Part shown: positions 23,173 to 35,254 of the stretch, one piece after another
How positions within the stretch are numbered: the stretch's first letter is position 1
Layout: every line of letters begins with the position of its first letter
NCBI RefSeq assembly: GCF_029873635.1
Contig: NC_080422.1
Coordinates: 5,126,001-5,190,000, forward strand
Reading direction: 5' to 3'
DNA: 64,000 nucleotides
DNA from: Malania oleifera
Taxonomy: Eukaryota > Streptophyta > Magnoliopsida > Santalales > Ximeniaceae
Notes under the pieces: generated by a model
Told to the model about the DNA's origin: nothing
Database searches by the model: none
What the model saw: the letters and a program-made list of their open reading frames with translations, nothing else
Program-made: the position numbers and the translations under genes

Positions 23173-23888
23173 AAAAGAATTTAGTAGTCAAAAAGGATTA
23201 GTTGAAAGTGCCCTTAGAATGATTTTTTATGGCTTTTCTTTGTGGGGACTTTAATTTAATGCGCTGGCAGAAGGTAGCTGTGGTTGACTCTCTTGCATTT
23301 GCTTCCCAACATAGAGGCTTGAAAAAACTGAAAAGCTAAAAAAGGCAGTCTTCATTTTTGGCAGCTGTTTCCTTTAGGTGGGAAGAAAAGTGGGCAGCCT
23401 CTGTCCCAAACTCCCAACCCAATTCTCATTAAATGGAGTGAACCATTATTTTTGATAGGGGCTTTATTACCTTTGCCTACCCATCAACCAATCAAAGAAA
23501 TTAAGGCTATTTTTGTTGTATAAAAATTAATATATAAGAATCAAATTTATTATATTTGGAAGCATGAATTTCAGATTTTAAATTTTAATTTGAGTCTATT
23601 TGAATAAATTTTAATATAATTTTATATTACATCTTATTCAAATTTAATACAAATTTGCATTCAGTTTTTCTTAAAATAGAGGGTTAGAGTCTGGAACTTG
23701 TCTATTAAAATTTATTTTTGTTGATGTAAAAATTATTGAAAGTCAAATTTTGACGCATGAATTGGACAATCACTAGCTTTCCTTGCAATCATAAAAAGAG
23801 AAAAAACCTTGAGAGGCCTGAAGTCTCCAGAGGTCTTTCAATGCTTGAATTAACTCTCATTTATACAAAATATAATGAATTCTTTAAG

Positions 23889-24201
23889 AGTCTGTTTGGA
23901 TCAAGAATTTTATTTGGAAAAAGAAAATGAAAGTAAAATGTGGAAGCTCATTTTTCCTTACATTTTCCGTCTCTATGAAATTTTATCAAAAATGAAAGTT
24001 TGTTTTAATACGATTAAAAAATAAGAAAAACTAAATAATAATAATAATAATAATAATAATGTGTAAAATCAAAATTTTGTTTGCCAATTTGGTATATTTT
24101 TTATTTTTTAATCACTTTCCTCCTTAACCAAACATGAAAATGTGATTGCTTGATATTTTTCTTTCCTTTTTCCAATATTTTTTGAATTCCAAACAGAGCC
24201 C
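23889..24201. mobile_element. MITE-like repeat M1
   Basis: It starts GTCTGTTTGGATCAAGAATT and ends GAATTCCAAACAGAGCC, giving short inverted termini GTTTGGA/TCCAAAC. It includes an (AAT)n tract at 24032-24060. Confidence 0.7.
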
Positions 24202-24252
24202 AAGAGTTTCAAGAAAGAAAGCTCCTTACCTTAAAACCAAAAAAATCTTTAT

Positions 24253-24545
24253 GGCCCCGTTTGGAACTTGGAAAATGAGAGAGAAAGGAAAGAAAAATAT
24301 AGAGGAATCTACTTTTTTATGTTTGATATCAAAGAAAGTAAAAAAGAAAAATACAAAAAATATACCAAATTAATGAATAAAACTTTAACATTATGCATCC
24401 TTAACATTTAATTTTTCTTAATTTTTTATTATATTAGAACAAATTTTTATTTTTAATACTATTTAATATAAATATAATAAAAAATAAGTTTCATTCATAT
24501 TTTCCTGTCCTTTTCCCCATCAAAATCTTTCATCCAAACAGATCA
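24253..24545. mobile_element. MITE-like repeat M1, opposite orientation
   Basis: It starts CCCCGTTTGGAACTTGG and ends TTTCATCCAAACAGATC, the reverse orientation of the copy ending 50 bp to the left. The two copies form a head-to-head pair. Confidence 0.7.
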
Positions 24546-25705
24546 TAAATAAAAAGGAGATCATCTTAAGTCATGTAATGAGTAGTTTTCTATTTATCTA
24601 TTTTTTTCTTGAACAAAATGGACTTTATCTATTTTTCATTATCTTCTTATTATTGCTTATATTAGGAAAATCTTGTCGATATTTGTATTTGTCAAAATAA
24701 ATTTTGGCTCTAAACTATACATGGGTATCTCTCATCCATATTTAGAAACACTGTTTTCATGATTTGAACATGTGACCTTTAACGATCACAATGTATATAT
24801 ATAAATAAATGTATGTATAATTTTTGTAACATCTCTCATTAAAATATAACAAAATAAATCAAATGGTCAACTCGAACCCATGGATAGCGGGGACACCTGT
24901 CATACACAGCGGAAAACCCAGCAACAGTACACATAAAAATCCATACATCCATCCATAAAACATAATACTAGAGCTTTCTATTAACGTCAATATACTGTTC
25001 ATATGTACAATCTCCAAAAGTCAAAATAACACTAGGATTATGCAAAAAAAATCTCCTAGTCCTAGCTCAGGGCTTACCCTTCTAGTAGGGAAGCACCAAT
25101 CACTCAGCGGCGGCCCTGACCAGCCGGTCTCTCTGGGTTTCCTGAAAAATTTAATAATGTTGGGGGTAAAACACTTCTCAGTAAGGGAAAATAAATTAAA
25201 TACAACTGTATGGCAACATGAATATTTAAAGTGCTTATACATATACAGTACAATTCATAACTCTGGAAATAATCATAATATCATACTGGATAATCATGTA
25301 ATTTCATATTCGTTAATAAATCACAACATACATAAACATCTGTTATAACTCGTAATACTAAAAATCAATTCAGGATGAATAGCTAGCTAATGTCATGTAT
25401 TACCCCCCATGACGGGTTGTGCAACCCGAAGGCGGGACCCGACAATGGCTGGCCGACCACTACCGAATCAACTATGTCTGTAAGTGCGATGGGCCAGCCG
25501 CACCCTGGTCCGAACTGCCAAGTGGATGTCTACACTCTACTGAAAGCCTCATCGACTATCCATCTCCCATTCCCTTGTGGGACGGTAGCACTAATAAGGC
25601 ATCGTGTCAAAATCAACCCATAGCTACGGTACCGAGCTCCTAATCTAAACTAAACTAACATCCTGGTTGCAATAACGTATAATACATGAACATACGTAAC
25701 ATCCA

Positions 25706-25910
25706 CACGGCCTCGTGCCGAAAGCATAGATACGGCCTCGCGCCGCAATCATACGTATGGCCTCGTGCCAAAATCATAGTAAATATATATATATATATAT
25801 ATATGGCCTCGCGCCAATAACATCAATATGGCCTCGTGCCCAAAACACAATAATACGGCCTTGCGCCGATAGCATAATAATACGGCCTCACGCCAAATAC
25901 ATTTCAGGTA
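25706..25910. repeat. Tandem array of a 25-30-bp GGCCTCGTGCC unit
   Basis: Seven to eight units carry TACGGCCTCGCGCCGA or close variants, interrupted by a (TA)n tract at about 25782-25804. A degraded counterpart with TACGCCAGTAT-type words is at about 17250-17345 in copy C. Confidence 0.8.
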
Positions 25911-26642
25911 TTTACATTTGAAAATAACTCATTTATCATATATTCGTCAACTCAATATAATATAACCCATCTATCCAAAATACCTGAAAATGTGTTTTAC
26001 TCGTAAAAGCATTCATATCTTATCTCACTTCACGTAAAATAATATTCATGCCACACATGCTCTATTAAAAGTCATACTTCATATTTTAAAATCGTGATTT
26101 CGTGACATCTTATACATACATATGTACACTTTAAGCATCATAGCAGTATTTTCCAAATCATACATTACATTCATAATAAACAAATATATCATATGTTTTT
26201 TCTGAAAATAAATCTTCTCATAATCAATAATAGTTTGTATGGAAAAGAACTGCTTTAGTTTACTCCCTTATCTGGCTACTGAGAAAGCCCCTACAATTTC
26301 CTAGCCTGACCCCCGTAGGATTTCCTACTCAATACCCTGAAACTCAAAACTTCCAGTATTAAACCTCAATATTTTCATGCATATATCAATTTCTCTAACT
26401 ACCATAAAGTCTAATTTGGCTTAAAAAGTCTTACCTCAACTCAGGGATGATTTTCAACTTCGTTTTCCCGATGATCCGCTCCTGCAAACTTGCATGGAAC
26501 TTCGCCAGGAGCATCGTGGTAGCCTCAGATCTTCAATCCGACGTAAAACTAGCCCAAAATTGAAGAGAGAGAGTGAGAGAGCCGAAGAGGAGAGAGAGGA
26601 GACAGAGAGGAGCGTGAAAAATGAAATAAAAATCTGATTTTT

Positions 26643-26653
26643 CATATTTATAG
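26643..26653 (-). promoter_or_regulatory. TATA box of solo LTR family A
   Basis: CTATAAATATG on the minus strand, directly downstream of the palindrome array and followed by a CT-rich leader. Confidence 0.65.
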
Positions 26654-26665
26654 GCGGCGGAATTT

Positions 26666-26845
26666 GTCGACGAGATCCTGTGTTCGTCGACGAGTCCTTC
26701 ACAAATTTCGTCGACGAGGCCCTGTATTCGTCGACGAAATTCAGGCTGCCTCAGAACCCCTCTCGGTATTTTCTCGTCGACGAAGCCCTGTGTTCGTCGA
26801 CGAAATCTTTAAAGCCTTCGTCGACGAAACCCTGTGTTCGTCGAT
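26666..26845 (-). promoter_or_regulatory. GTCGAC palindrome array, two tetrads
   Basis: Sites start at 26666, 26686, 26710, 26730, 26776, 26796, 26820 and 26840. Spacings are 20, 24, 20, 46, 20, 24 and 20 bp, so the second tetrad is the first shifted by exactly 110 bp. Most sites read TTCGTCGACGAA or a one-base variant, and pairs are joined by CCCTGTGTTC-like linkers. Confidence 0.8.
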
Positions 26846-27424
26846 GAAGCTTGGCAGCTTCCCTTCTTTTCCCTTTTTCAAATTTTCCTTTCTTTATTAT
26901 TTAAATTTCATTTAAAAATTCAGGTCGTTACAATTTTAATCAAGCTAATTAAAAATTTTTAAAAGAAACCATCAAGTGGAACCAATATTTTGTTTCTTTG
27001 CTCATATTTGTTGGCATTTTGAATCTAATCCCTATTTTAATGCTGACAAAGTACAAGTTATCTTATGTGTGTTTAAGTATGCGAACAGGTCTTGATTTCA
27101 GCACACATAAGAACAAGGAACTTGAAAGTCAGAAGAAACTCCAAGATCATATGTATCTGACGCATTTCATGAAGACACACGAGTAAGAAAATTGAAGACA
27201 TTTGTTCTTATTGTAAAATGCATTCTGTTTTATATTTTGAGTCTGTAATAATTGCATGACATGCATGATGTGAATGACAAGCTAAAAGACTACCGTAGCT
27301 GACCTTAGGACACAAAATATTTAATGAAAAAATCCCTCACTTAAAAACTATACTCATACATGTAAGGGGAAATATCATTAAGGTCAAAATCAGGGGCAAA
27401 ATAGGAATTTCACTTGCCTCGATC

Positions 27425-27815
27425 GACCGAACTGAGAAGTTGACCAAAGTCAAAGCTTCGGTTGACCGAACCCTTGGCGCTATAAATGCTTTGGTTGACC
27501 GAACCAATCAGAAGTCAACATGTTAACTTCGCCCAGTCAACTGTTCTGAATTAAACATATCGTTCTTGGTCGACCAAATCATAAAGTGTCTAATACCCTC
27601 AACGACTTGGTCGACCAAATGTGTAGTTCAAATTAGGTTCGGTCGACCGAACCTAGTTGAGTAGTCTACCGACCTTGTCTTGGTCGACCGAACCCATGAA
27701 GGGGTTCAAAATCGCCTTGAGACGGTCAACCAAATCCCTAGTTCAAAATTGTCACTGTTGACCTAACTTATTAAGGTGGTCGACAGAACCTTGAATATGG
27801 TTGACCGAACCTCTC
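27425..27815 (+). promoter_or_regulatory. Array of GGTCGACCGAAC-type motifs
   Basis: More than ten sites read GGTCGACC, GGTTGACC or GGTCAACC, mostly followed by GAAC or AAAT, with irregular spacing of about 25-55 bp. The GGTTGACC forms contain the W-box core TTGACC bound by WRKY factors, which is known for plants; whether they are bound here is inference. Confidence 0.65.
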
Positions 27816-27929
27816 GAGTTAGTCAGATTCTAACCGTGATTAATTGATGTTAAAATTAATTAAACTCTATTAATCTTTTTTTTTCGAAATGACCTCCATG
27901 TCCCTAAAGGTTATATTTTTTGCAATATC

Positions 27930-27937
27930 TATATATA
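27930..27937 (+). promoter_or_regulatory. TATA box of family B solo LTR
   Basis: TATATATA in TCTATATATACCCC, about 110 bp after the last motif of the array and conserved in the copy at 5987. Confidence 0.6.
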
Positions 27938-29145
27938 CCCCTTCATTTGTCTTAATTAGCACAAGATTAGCAAAAATCATTAAGAAAAATTCTCTGAAAT
28001 TTTTAATACTCATACTCCTCTTATTGTTCAAATTCTTTCAATCTTTTCAAAGCATGCTACTCATACTCTCTTACACTCGTTTGTTTTAAAATTATTTTAA
28101 AGAGAGCATTTGACAAATCTTTGGGCATTTATTTTCTTCATCCAAAACTTATACTCTCACTTGTTCTTTTTTTATGAAAATTTATTTTTGAGAGTTAGCT
28201 TCTTGGATCTCCCATATATTTTATTGATAAATATTACTGAGAGAAAATTTATATTAGTCATTTTTGAAAGACTTGAGCACATATAATTTGTGTTAAGAAA
28301 GTTTTATTGCAATCGTACTTACACTCACACATACTATTTTTGCAAGTTCATTTGTAAGCAAAAACCCTAGATTTTCCTGCACTTTATTTGGGAAAAACAT
28401 ATTTGGAGAAATATTTTGTTAGGGTTTAAATCCTTGAGCATCCATCATATATATATATATTTAAGGATTATTTTAGTAAGAAAATCACCATACTCACATT
28501 GAGCTTCAATTCATATCATACGCGAGGGCATTGTGCTTTAATTGTTATACACATCTACTTAGTTTAGAAGCATCTTTGTAGTACAAAACTATTTTATTGA
28601 TTATCTATTGTATTCCCGGCGGGTGGTCGGAAGAGGGAGACTAGCCCTATGAATAGTCCCGAATTACTCAGACTCTGTTAGGAGAGCACCGGACTGCTTT
28701 AGACTCGATTAAGAGAATTAGGTGCACCATCCTGGTAAGATGTTGTAAAGTTTGATGTCAACCCTGTTAATCTGACCTGGGGTATTCTCTTGCCCAGTAA
28801 GGAGAGGGGAGTTGCAAACAGTGTCGCTCCACGCACAAGTGAATAATCTTAGTGGAATCCTCTTACTTGTGAGCTTGCGGGGACGTAGGTAGTATTGGTC
28901 GAACTCCGATAACATATCCGGTGCAGCTTTTATTTTTTCATACTTTCAATTTCAGCATATATATGTTTTATGTTTGATTTTTTATATGTAGTACATGTGT
29001 TTAATTATTTGAATTTTTTATTGGATTTATGATTATATAGAAAGACCCTAGGCTTGTGTAATACTGTTCGTGGAATTTGGATTGATCTACGAGAAAAACT
29101 TTAAATACCCAATTCACCCCCCTTTGGAATACATCAATTCCAACA

Positions 29146-29958
29146 ATATTTGTTTCATATTTTTTATTACAGGTGTCTATTTTGCATGTATTATTAACTA
29201 AAATGTGGTCCCCAATAGTACTTTAAAAAATTTTCTTGGCCTCTCTTTTGCACCATGTTTGGCCCCAACACTATTTTATGTGGACCATTGAAGGTGACAT
29301 TTTTCATTTTTTTTTTTTTTTTTTCCTCTTTGTGCAATAAAATTATACTATATATATATATATATATAGGCTTGAATTGTGGCATCAAGTCTTTGAGTTC
29401 TACCTTTAATTTCTATGCTTTCAAATCATAATACAATAAAATAATCGATTTCAAACAAGTTGGGGGATGAAACTTGGAATTTTCTGATCTAATTTTTTTT
29501 TTTTTCAACCCTTTTGAATTTTAAGTCCAAGGAACAAGTCTATTGATCTTAGTCTACTGAAAAAACAGCATAGATTGAAACCTTGACATATGGTCTATTT
29601 GTTAAATGTTGGTGATGTTAAATTCTAAATAATTTTTTTCTGATTTAATTTTTTTGATTTGTAGTAGCAATTTATTGCACAATTTTATAGTTTTCTTTCT
29701 CATTTTAAATTTTTTGAAATGAGTATTTTCTTTATGATGATACTTGAAAAGTCAGATACCGTTATATGCTGCTATAACCAAAAGTGGAGGTTGGAGGTTA
29801 TTTCTCGATGCAGACTATAAATAGGCTAGCTGCTAGCTACGCACATTCAGTTCTCTCTTCTCTCTTTTACATTCTTCACCTATTTCATCGTCGAGTAATT
29901 GTATGCATCCTTCAAATGGCAAGTTTGCAAATTTTCCATTATCTCTCTTACATTTGTA
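29146..29958. other. AT-rich intergenic stretch
   Basis: No gene is seen. It contains long T runs (about 29309-29323 and 29491-29505) and a (TA)n tract at about 29349-29368. Confidence 0.6.
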
Positions 29959-30386
29959 TAGGGGTGGCAAAATGGATTGAAACACGGCGGGTGACCGATG
30001 ACCCACCCATTTAAATCGGATTTGGGTTAATACAAGATGTCCCATTTATAAACGGGTCAATACGGACCCAGCCCGCTTATTAAACAAGTTAGGCAGGCTT
30101 GGGTCGGGTCACTCGTTGCCGTTTATAACCCGTTTAGAAATAAAATGAATGAGTTTTTTTTTTTTTAAATGTCATTTTATATGAAATGTTTAAATTTTTT
30201 TAAAATAAATAAATTATATTTTCAAAGCAGATGACATGTTTATGACCCATTTATTAAACGGGTAGGTTTGAGTTTACATAGTAATCACCCGTTAATAAAC
30301 GTGTCAACCTGAACTCGAACCCATTTAATCTCGACCTGTTTATGACTCGCCCGAACTCGGCCCGTTAACCCGTTTTGCCACCCCTA
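29959..30386. mobile_element. hAT-type MITE (GGGGTGGCAAAA family), copy 1
   Basis: It is 428 bp with inverted termini TAGGGGTGGCAAAA and TTTTGCCACCCCTA. The flanking 8-mers CATTTGTA and TATTTATA match at six of eight positions. The interior is two arms rich in GACCCGTTTAT/ATAAACGGGTC words around an AT-rich centre, so the element can fold back on itself. It has no transposase and is a non-autonomous DNA transposon of hAT type, judged from the 8-bp target size and terminus style. Confidence 0.78.
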
Positions 30387-30429
<43 letters not shown>

Positions 30430-31618
30430 TGAAATTATACATTCCTTTCATATCTCAAGACCGAAATAATGGGAAAGATCGAAACCTAGTATATTGACTG
30501 TAAAATCTTTTTTTATCGAAAGCCCATATTGGACCTGAATCACACAATAAGAGGTAGTTTATCTCTGATTCCATACCTCTCCTAACTTTTTTTAGCACTC
30601 AAATTTAACGCTTTCAATATAAATGTCTCAAACTTTTAACCTTTGAAACGTTTCAGAGGAACTAACAAAATAGAAACAAAATGAGTTGTTGACTTATCTA
30701 ACAAATGTGAACATAGTATATAGACTAGGGTAAGTTTATGGAAAGTATCGAGTTCATAAAATTCTACTCAATATTGTATATGGGTTGACATTGAAATTCT
30801 TCTACTAATTAATTCCAAAATTGTTTTAGAGATGCTAAGAGGTTATAGCTATCCTAAAATTATAGGCGAGGAATGCAAACCGTTGTGAGCTAAAAGAATG
30901 CCTAGTAGATATAAAAAATTGTCTCACAACAAATATATCTTACTCGTAAAATTGTATTCAATAATATACAAACGTTGACATTGATCAAATCCCCTTTTTG
31001 TTGAAATTCTCCCCTTAATTAATTCAAAATTTGTTAGAAATGCAAAAAGGTTATAATTGGGTACGACAGATCCCAAAATTAAAGGCAAAGATTGCGCTCT
31101 TAAGATATTTGATTAATGACCTAAGCTAAAATTGATGATTCAAATGAGTGTATGGGTTAAACAATTGAGCTTTTTCTGTATATCGTGTGAAAACATGTTT
31201 GATGAGAATGAATAAGAGAATTTAACGTGCACCAATATATGTTATCGAGTTAACCTCGAGATTAATATTAACTTACATTAAAGTCGAAAAAAAAAATGAT
31301 TGTTGTCCACTCTATGAATACAAATAATTGTAAATTGAATTGCAAAAAAGAATAAGTGATTGAGACTCACAACCAAATTTAGATAAACAAATTTTCGTTT
31401 ATAATTTAGAAAGATCTTCCTTGAGTAGGGATTTGTTTAAAACTTAAAAATCTTTTGCTAATTTAACTTTAGCATTGCATTAGATTTCTAAAATAGAAGA
31501 TGATGGAACTAAATTATTGCAAATATTAGAATAGATAGTAGAAAGGGTTGAGATAGTATGATCTTAAGGCAATTGATCATATAAAATCAAGAACTATTTC
31601 AATTTTTCTATTCGTTAA

Positions 31619-31916
31619 AGATCCGTTTGGATCATGGATTTTACATGGGAAAAGGAAAAGCAAGGAAAATAAGGAGAAAACTTAGTTTCGTTATATTTTC
31701 TTACTCTATTAAATATTATCAAAAATTAAAGATTGTTTAATATGACTAAAAATTATGAAAAACTCAATATTAATGATGTGTAAAATTAAAGTTTTGTTTA
31801 TAAATTTGGTGTAATTTTTATTTACTTTCTCATTTTCCTTGATAATCAAACATGAAAATAAAAATCTCTTGATATTTTCCTTTCCCTAATATTTTCCGAG
31901 TTCCAAACGAACTGTA
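31619..31916. mobile_element. MITE-like repeat M1
   Basis: It starts ATCCGTTTGGATCATGG and ends GAGTTCCAAACGAACTG, with the same interior block order as the copy at 23889. Confidence 0.7.
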
Positions 31917-33475
31917 AGAGAAACAATGAAAAATGGCAGATGTGATATGACTCGTTTTAGAGTACCAATATTGATTTTCTTTAAATATTTAATTAAATTT
32001 ACATTTACTAAAAAAGAAATAAACAACATATGTTTTAGATAATCTAAAAAGCTTTTTTTTTTATTCTTCTTCTTTAGTTTTTCGAGTTGCTTGTGTCCAA
32101 CCTTTGTTGAAAGCAACTAGGGCAAGTTGGCTACAAATGACATCAACAATAGCAAGTGATGATGGGTGATTGAAACCTACATTAGTCCGAACGATTTTGC
32201 TACTCAACCGAAAACAGCCCATTTCTCTTTCTTTTTTTTTACCCCTTCCTTCTCTTCTTATGATTGAATATCGAAATCTCTAACATAAGATTTCTAAGTT
32301 AAAATATCTCCTAAGAACAGCATCCATGCCCGGGGAGGGGCTTACTATCGTAACATTTCTCCTAGTGTATGTGAAAAAGAGCGACGAACCCATTTTTGTT
32401 CTATCATAGGGTAATATAGATTCACTGCACATCGTTCCCATTTCTTTTAATCAATATCTCTATTTCTCTCTTATTAATCTATAAATTAAATAAAATAATA
32501 AAACTAATTAACTTTTTTTTTTTTTTAACAATTTAAAACAAGTTTTCAATTCCTATCTTGTTTCTTTCTTGTCCTTCTCTTTCTTGCTACGTATTCTCAC
32601 TAGGTCAATATTTGTAATTGTCATGCCAGCTAGTGTGAAAGGGTGCATGCATCTAATTTCAAACCCCATCATCCTTATTTCCCATTTCCTTTTCTTTTTT
32701 TTTCTTTTATGTACGTACAAATAATAGTGTCATTGTCACGAGAAATTATAAAATTACACATCAGATATATTTTAATTTTATCATGCATATGTATTTAATA
32801 AAATTAAGTAATTTTTTTATAGATATGAAGAAATCATGCTAGATCTAATGGAGAGCTTATTATCTTAATATATTTCTTCCTATTACACTTAATAAAAAAC
32901 AAAACAAAAATAAAAAATAATATAATGGAAAAAAAAAATTTTGATTTTTTTTTCTTTCAGAATTCGAACATATTTTAATATAAATTTATATTACATCTTA
33001 TCTTATTTAAATTTAAGACATAGTCAACCATAGATTATCCAATCCTTTTGTTTGTGTATTTTGGTCAATTCTAAATAGTATAAAAAGGGCAAAGACTGTT
33101 GACGAACAAAAGCACTGCTGCAGACTTGAAAGGAGTTGTCCCAAAACACGGTGAGAGATGACGCCTGGTGCAAATCAAATTCTAAAAACAGAAAATAAAA
33201 AACAAAAAAGCAAACAGACCACAACCAAACCACCCTTTTATTTAATCCTCAATCATCGCAAAACCCCAAAAAATCGAAAACGAAAAGCAACTTAATTCAA
33301 CCCATGAAAAGGAATGAATATAAAATAATTCTAAATATAAAATAGAGAGAGATAGAGAGAAGAGGAGAGGGTAGCTTTCAAGCATCGGTTGGGAACAATG
33401 ACGCCCGTTCACTCGACAGCCTTCCAAAGTTTAGGTAGGAATCAGTCTGACCCCTCTTCTCCTTTTTTCTAGTTT

Positions 33476-33830
33476 GTTTGGATTAAGGGGTTTTATTAAA
33501 ATATATATATATATATTATTAAAAATAAAAAAATTATTATAGCATAATTAAAAGTTAAGAAAAAATAAATATTAATAATATATACGACCATATTTATATT
33601 CATTAAATTAAAACACAAATCACACCTGACTAATCCAATCAAGTGTTGCCACATGAGTTCGTATCATTACAAGCTCGCTCCTGCTGTTTAACATTTTCCT
33701 TAATAATGATTTTTTTATTTTTTTCTTCTTGATAATCAAATATCCAAATATATATATATATATATATATATATTTATTTATTCATATTTTTTTCATTTTC
33801 CTAATATTTTCTAACTTATAGACTTTTTTT
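33476..33830. mobile_element. MITE-like repeat M1, expanded copy
   Basis: It starts TTTGTTTGGATTAAGGG and near its end has the GATAATCAAATAT and CATTTTCCTAATATTTTC blocks. The centre carries unrelated sequence (about 33595-33710) and two (TA)n tracts. Confidence 0.5.
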
Positions 33831-35254
33831 TTTTTTTTTTTAATTTTATTTGGGTGGGGGTTTGGGTTGTGTTTGGTTGGACATGTGATGGAAGTCATAT
33901 TGATGATGGACACATTCTCTGCATTTTCTTTGAGAAACCTAATCTTGTCCCCTAATGGATTCACGGGGGGTTCAATACCAAAATCTGGATCCAAGGGGAT
34001 TTAGGCTGTCCCACACCTCTCTATATCTATATATCAATCAGTTACTAACAACATCCTCTCAAAAACTCTAACCCAAAAAACAAATGCATCGATGCAGTAG
34101 ATTAATAAAAAAAATGCAGTAGATTAATTTTGTATTTAAAATTTTTATTTTAATTTGCATTGAATTTAGATAAAATATAATACAAAATTGCATATTCAAA
34201 TTTGAAGTCTAAAATTTATCATACTTTCAAACACAGCATAAATATTTTCTCATGAATCAGGAAGAATTTGTATGAACCCAAATGCTATATGATTAGGTCA
34301 TGGTAACAAATTATTTCAATGCATGTGGACCATACTTGGGGGAGGAATAAGTGTGATGCACAAAATCTCCTATGCATTATCCACAACTCTTGAACCCTTC
34401 CTCTCCCTCAAAGATTTTCATACACAGCCACAACCAAGTCTATCTAGGTGAGACACCCACAGAAATCCTTGTCCACCAATCTACACAATAACTTCAAACA
34501 AATCTCAGAAATAAAACCTTACTCTCTCCCTTGGTTATACTACTCATCCGCCTAAGTGAATACTTGTTTTGTATTTGCACTTTTCCCATTAGGACTCGTT
34601 AACATAACTATCTTATAGCCGTCCTTAAATTTTTACTGACTGAACAATATTTGTGTTAATTCTAATTATTTTTACTCACTGAACAATATTCTATGTAGGG
34701 GGTATAATCTTGGAATAAAAACAAAGACATAAAACTGCAAAATCCCCTTTATACATGTATGGGTAGTTGAAGATGTATAGAAATACAAACCAAAATATAA
34801 GCAAATATACACACGAGGACGACAACAAAGAGTAGAATTAGATTTGTTGCAAGAATTAAAGAGGACGATTGCAAAACCCATAAAGAAACATCTATCTACT
34901 CAACACTCCAATAGAGATCTGATATAACTAATACAAGAATTGTTTTGGGTTATTTTCTACATTGTTTAGACACTTCATTTGCTCCAGAAATAATAAACAA
35001 AGGTCGACTACAACCTGATTTCTTACGTTAATTTTCAATTGGCATCACATGAAAACAGAGATTAAAATTTGTTCTTTTTTAAAATTGCAACTTGTTTGGC
35101 TATATTCTCAAAATTAAAAGAAATTCAAAACTTATTGAGCCAATTAAACAACAAATATCATAGCATCCATCAATCACCAAAACATTCATCATTATCAAGA
35201 AATAAGCAATTTAAATCATGTTATTGGACAAGTCAAAAAAACAAAGACAAAAGA

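Larger units (their letters stand above)
19237..24824. other. AT-rich intergenic region
   Basis: No gene is recognised over 5.6 kb. The separate repeats noted below (20651-21170, 22102-22250, 22682-23172, two M1 copies) account for part of it. Short AT-rich interspersed repeats of about 110 bp lie at about 20551-20650 and 23555-23655. Small reading frames here have no protein-like composition. Confidence 0.6.
24825..26932 (-). mobile_element. Solo LTR family A, best preserved copy
   Basis: It is 2108 bp, TGTAACATCTC...GGTCGTTACA, with a perfect duplication ATTTT at 24820-24824 and 26933-26937. In its own (minus) direction the order is the terminus, an array of eight GTCGAC palindromes (26666-26845), a TATA box (26643-26653), a CT-rich leader, and a GGCCTCGTGCC tandem array (25706-25910). 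It has no coding region. The nearly perfect palindromes suggest it is the youngest family member in the window. Confidence 0.9.
27009..29145 (+). mobile_element. Solo LTR family B (copia-like), plus orientation
   Basis: It is 2137 bp, TGTTGGCATTTTG...AATTCCAACA, with a perfect duplication ATATT at 27004-27008 and 29146-29150. It ends after AATTCACCCCCCTTTGGAAT, like the copy at 4811. GGTCGACC-type motifs fill 27425-27815, and a TATA box lies at 27930. It is a fossil solo LTR without internal region. Confidence 0.88.

Noticed and set aside
26664-26915. Evenly spaced short palindromes resembling a CRISPR array
   Set aside because: The units are 12-bp palindromes in a plant LTR, spacers are partly repeated, and the 110-bp higher-order period does not fit CRISPR.
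33024-33427. Two minus-strand frames of 69 and 61 residues with hydrophobic stretches
   Set aside because: They show no recognisable motif, splice partner or promoter, and the composition is that of AT-rich DNA.
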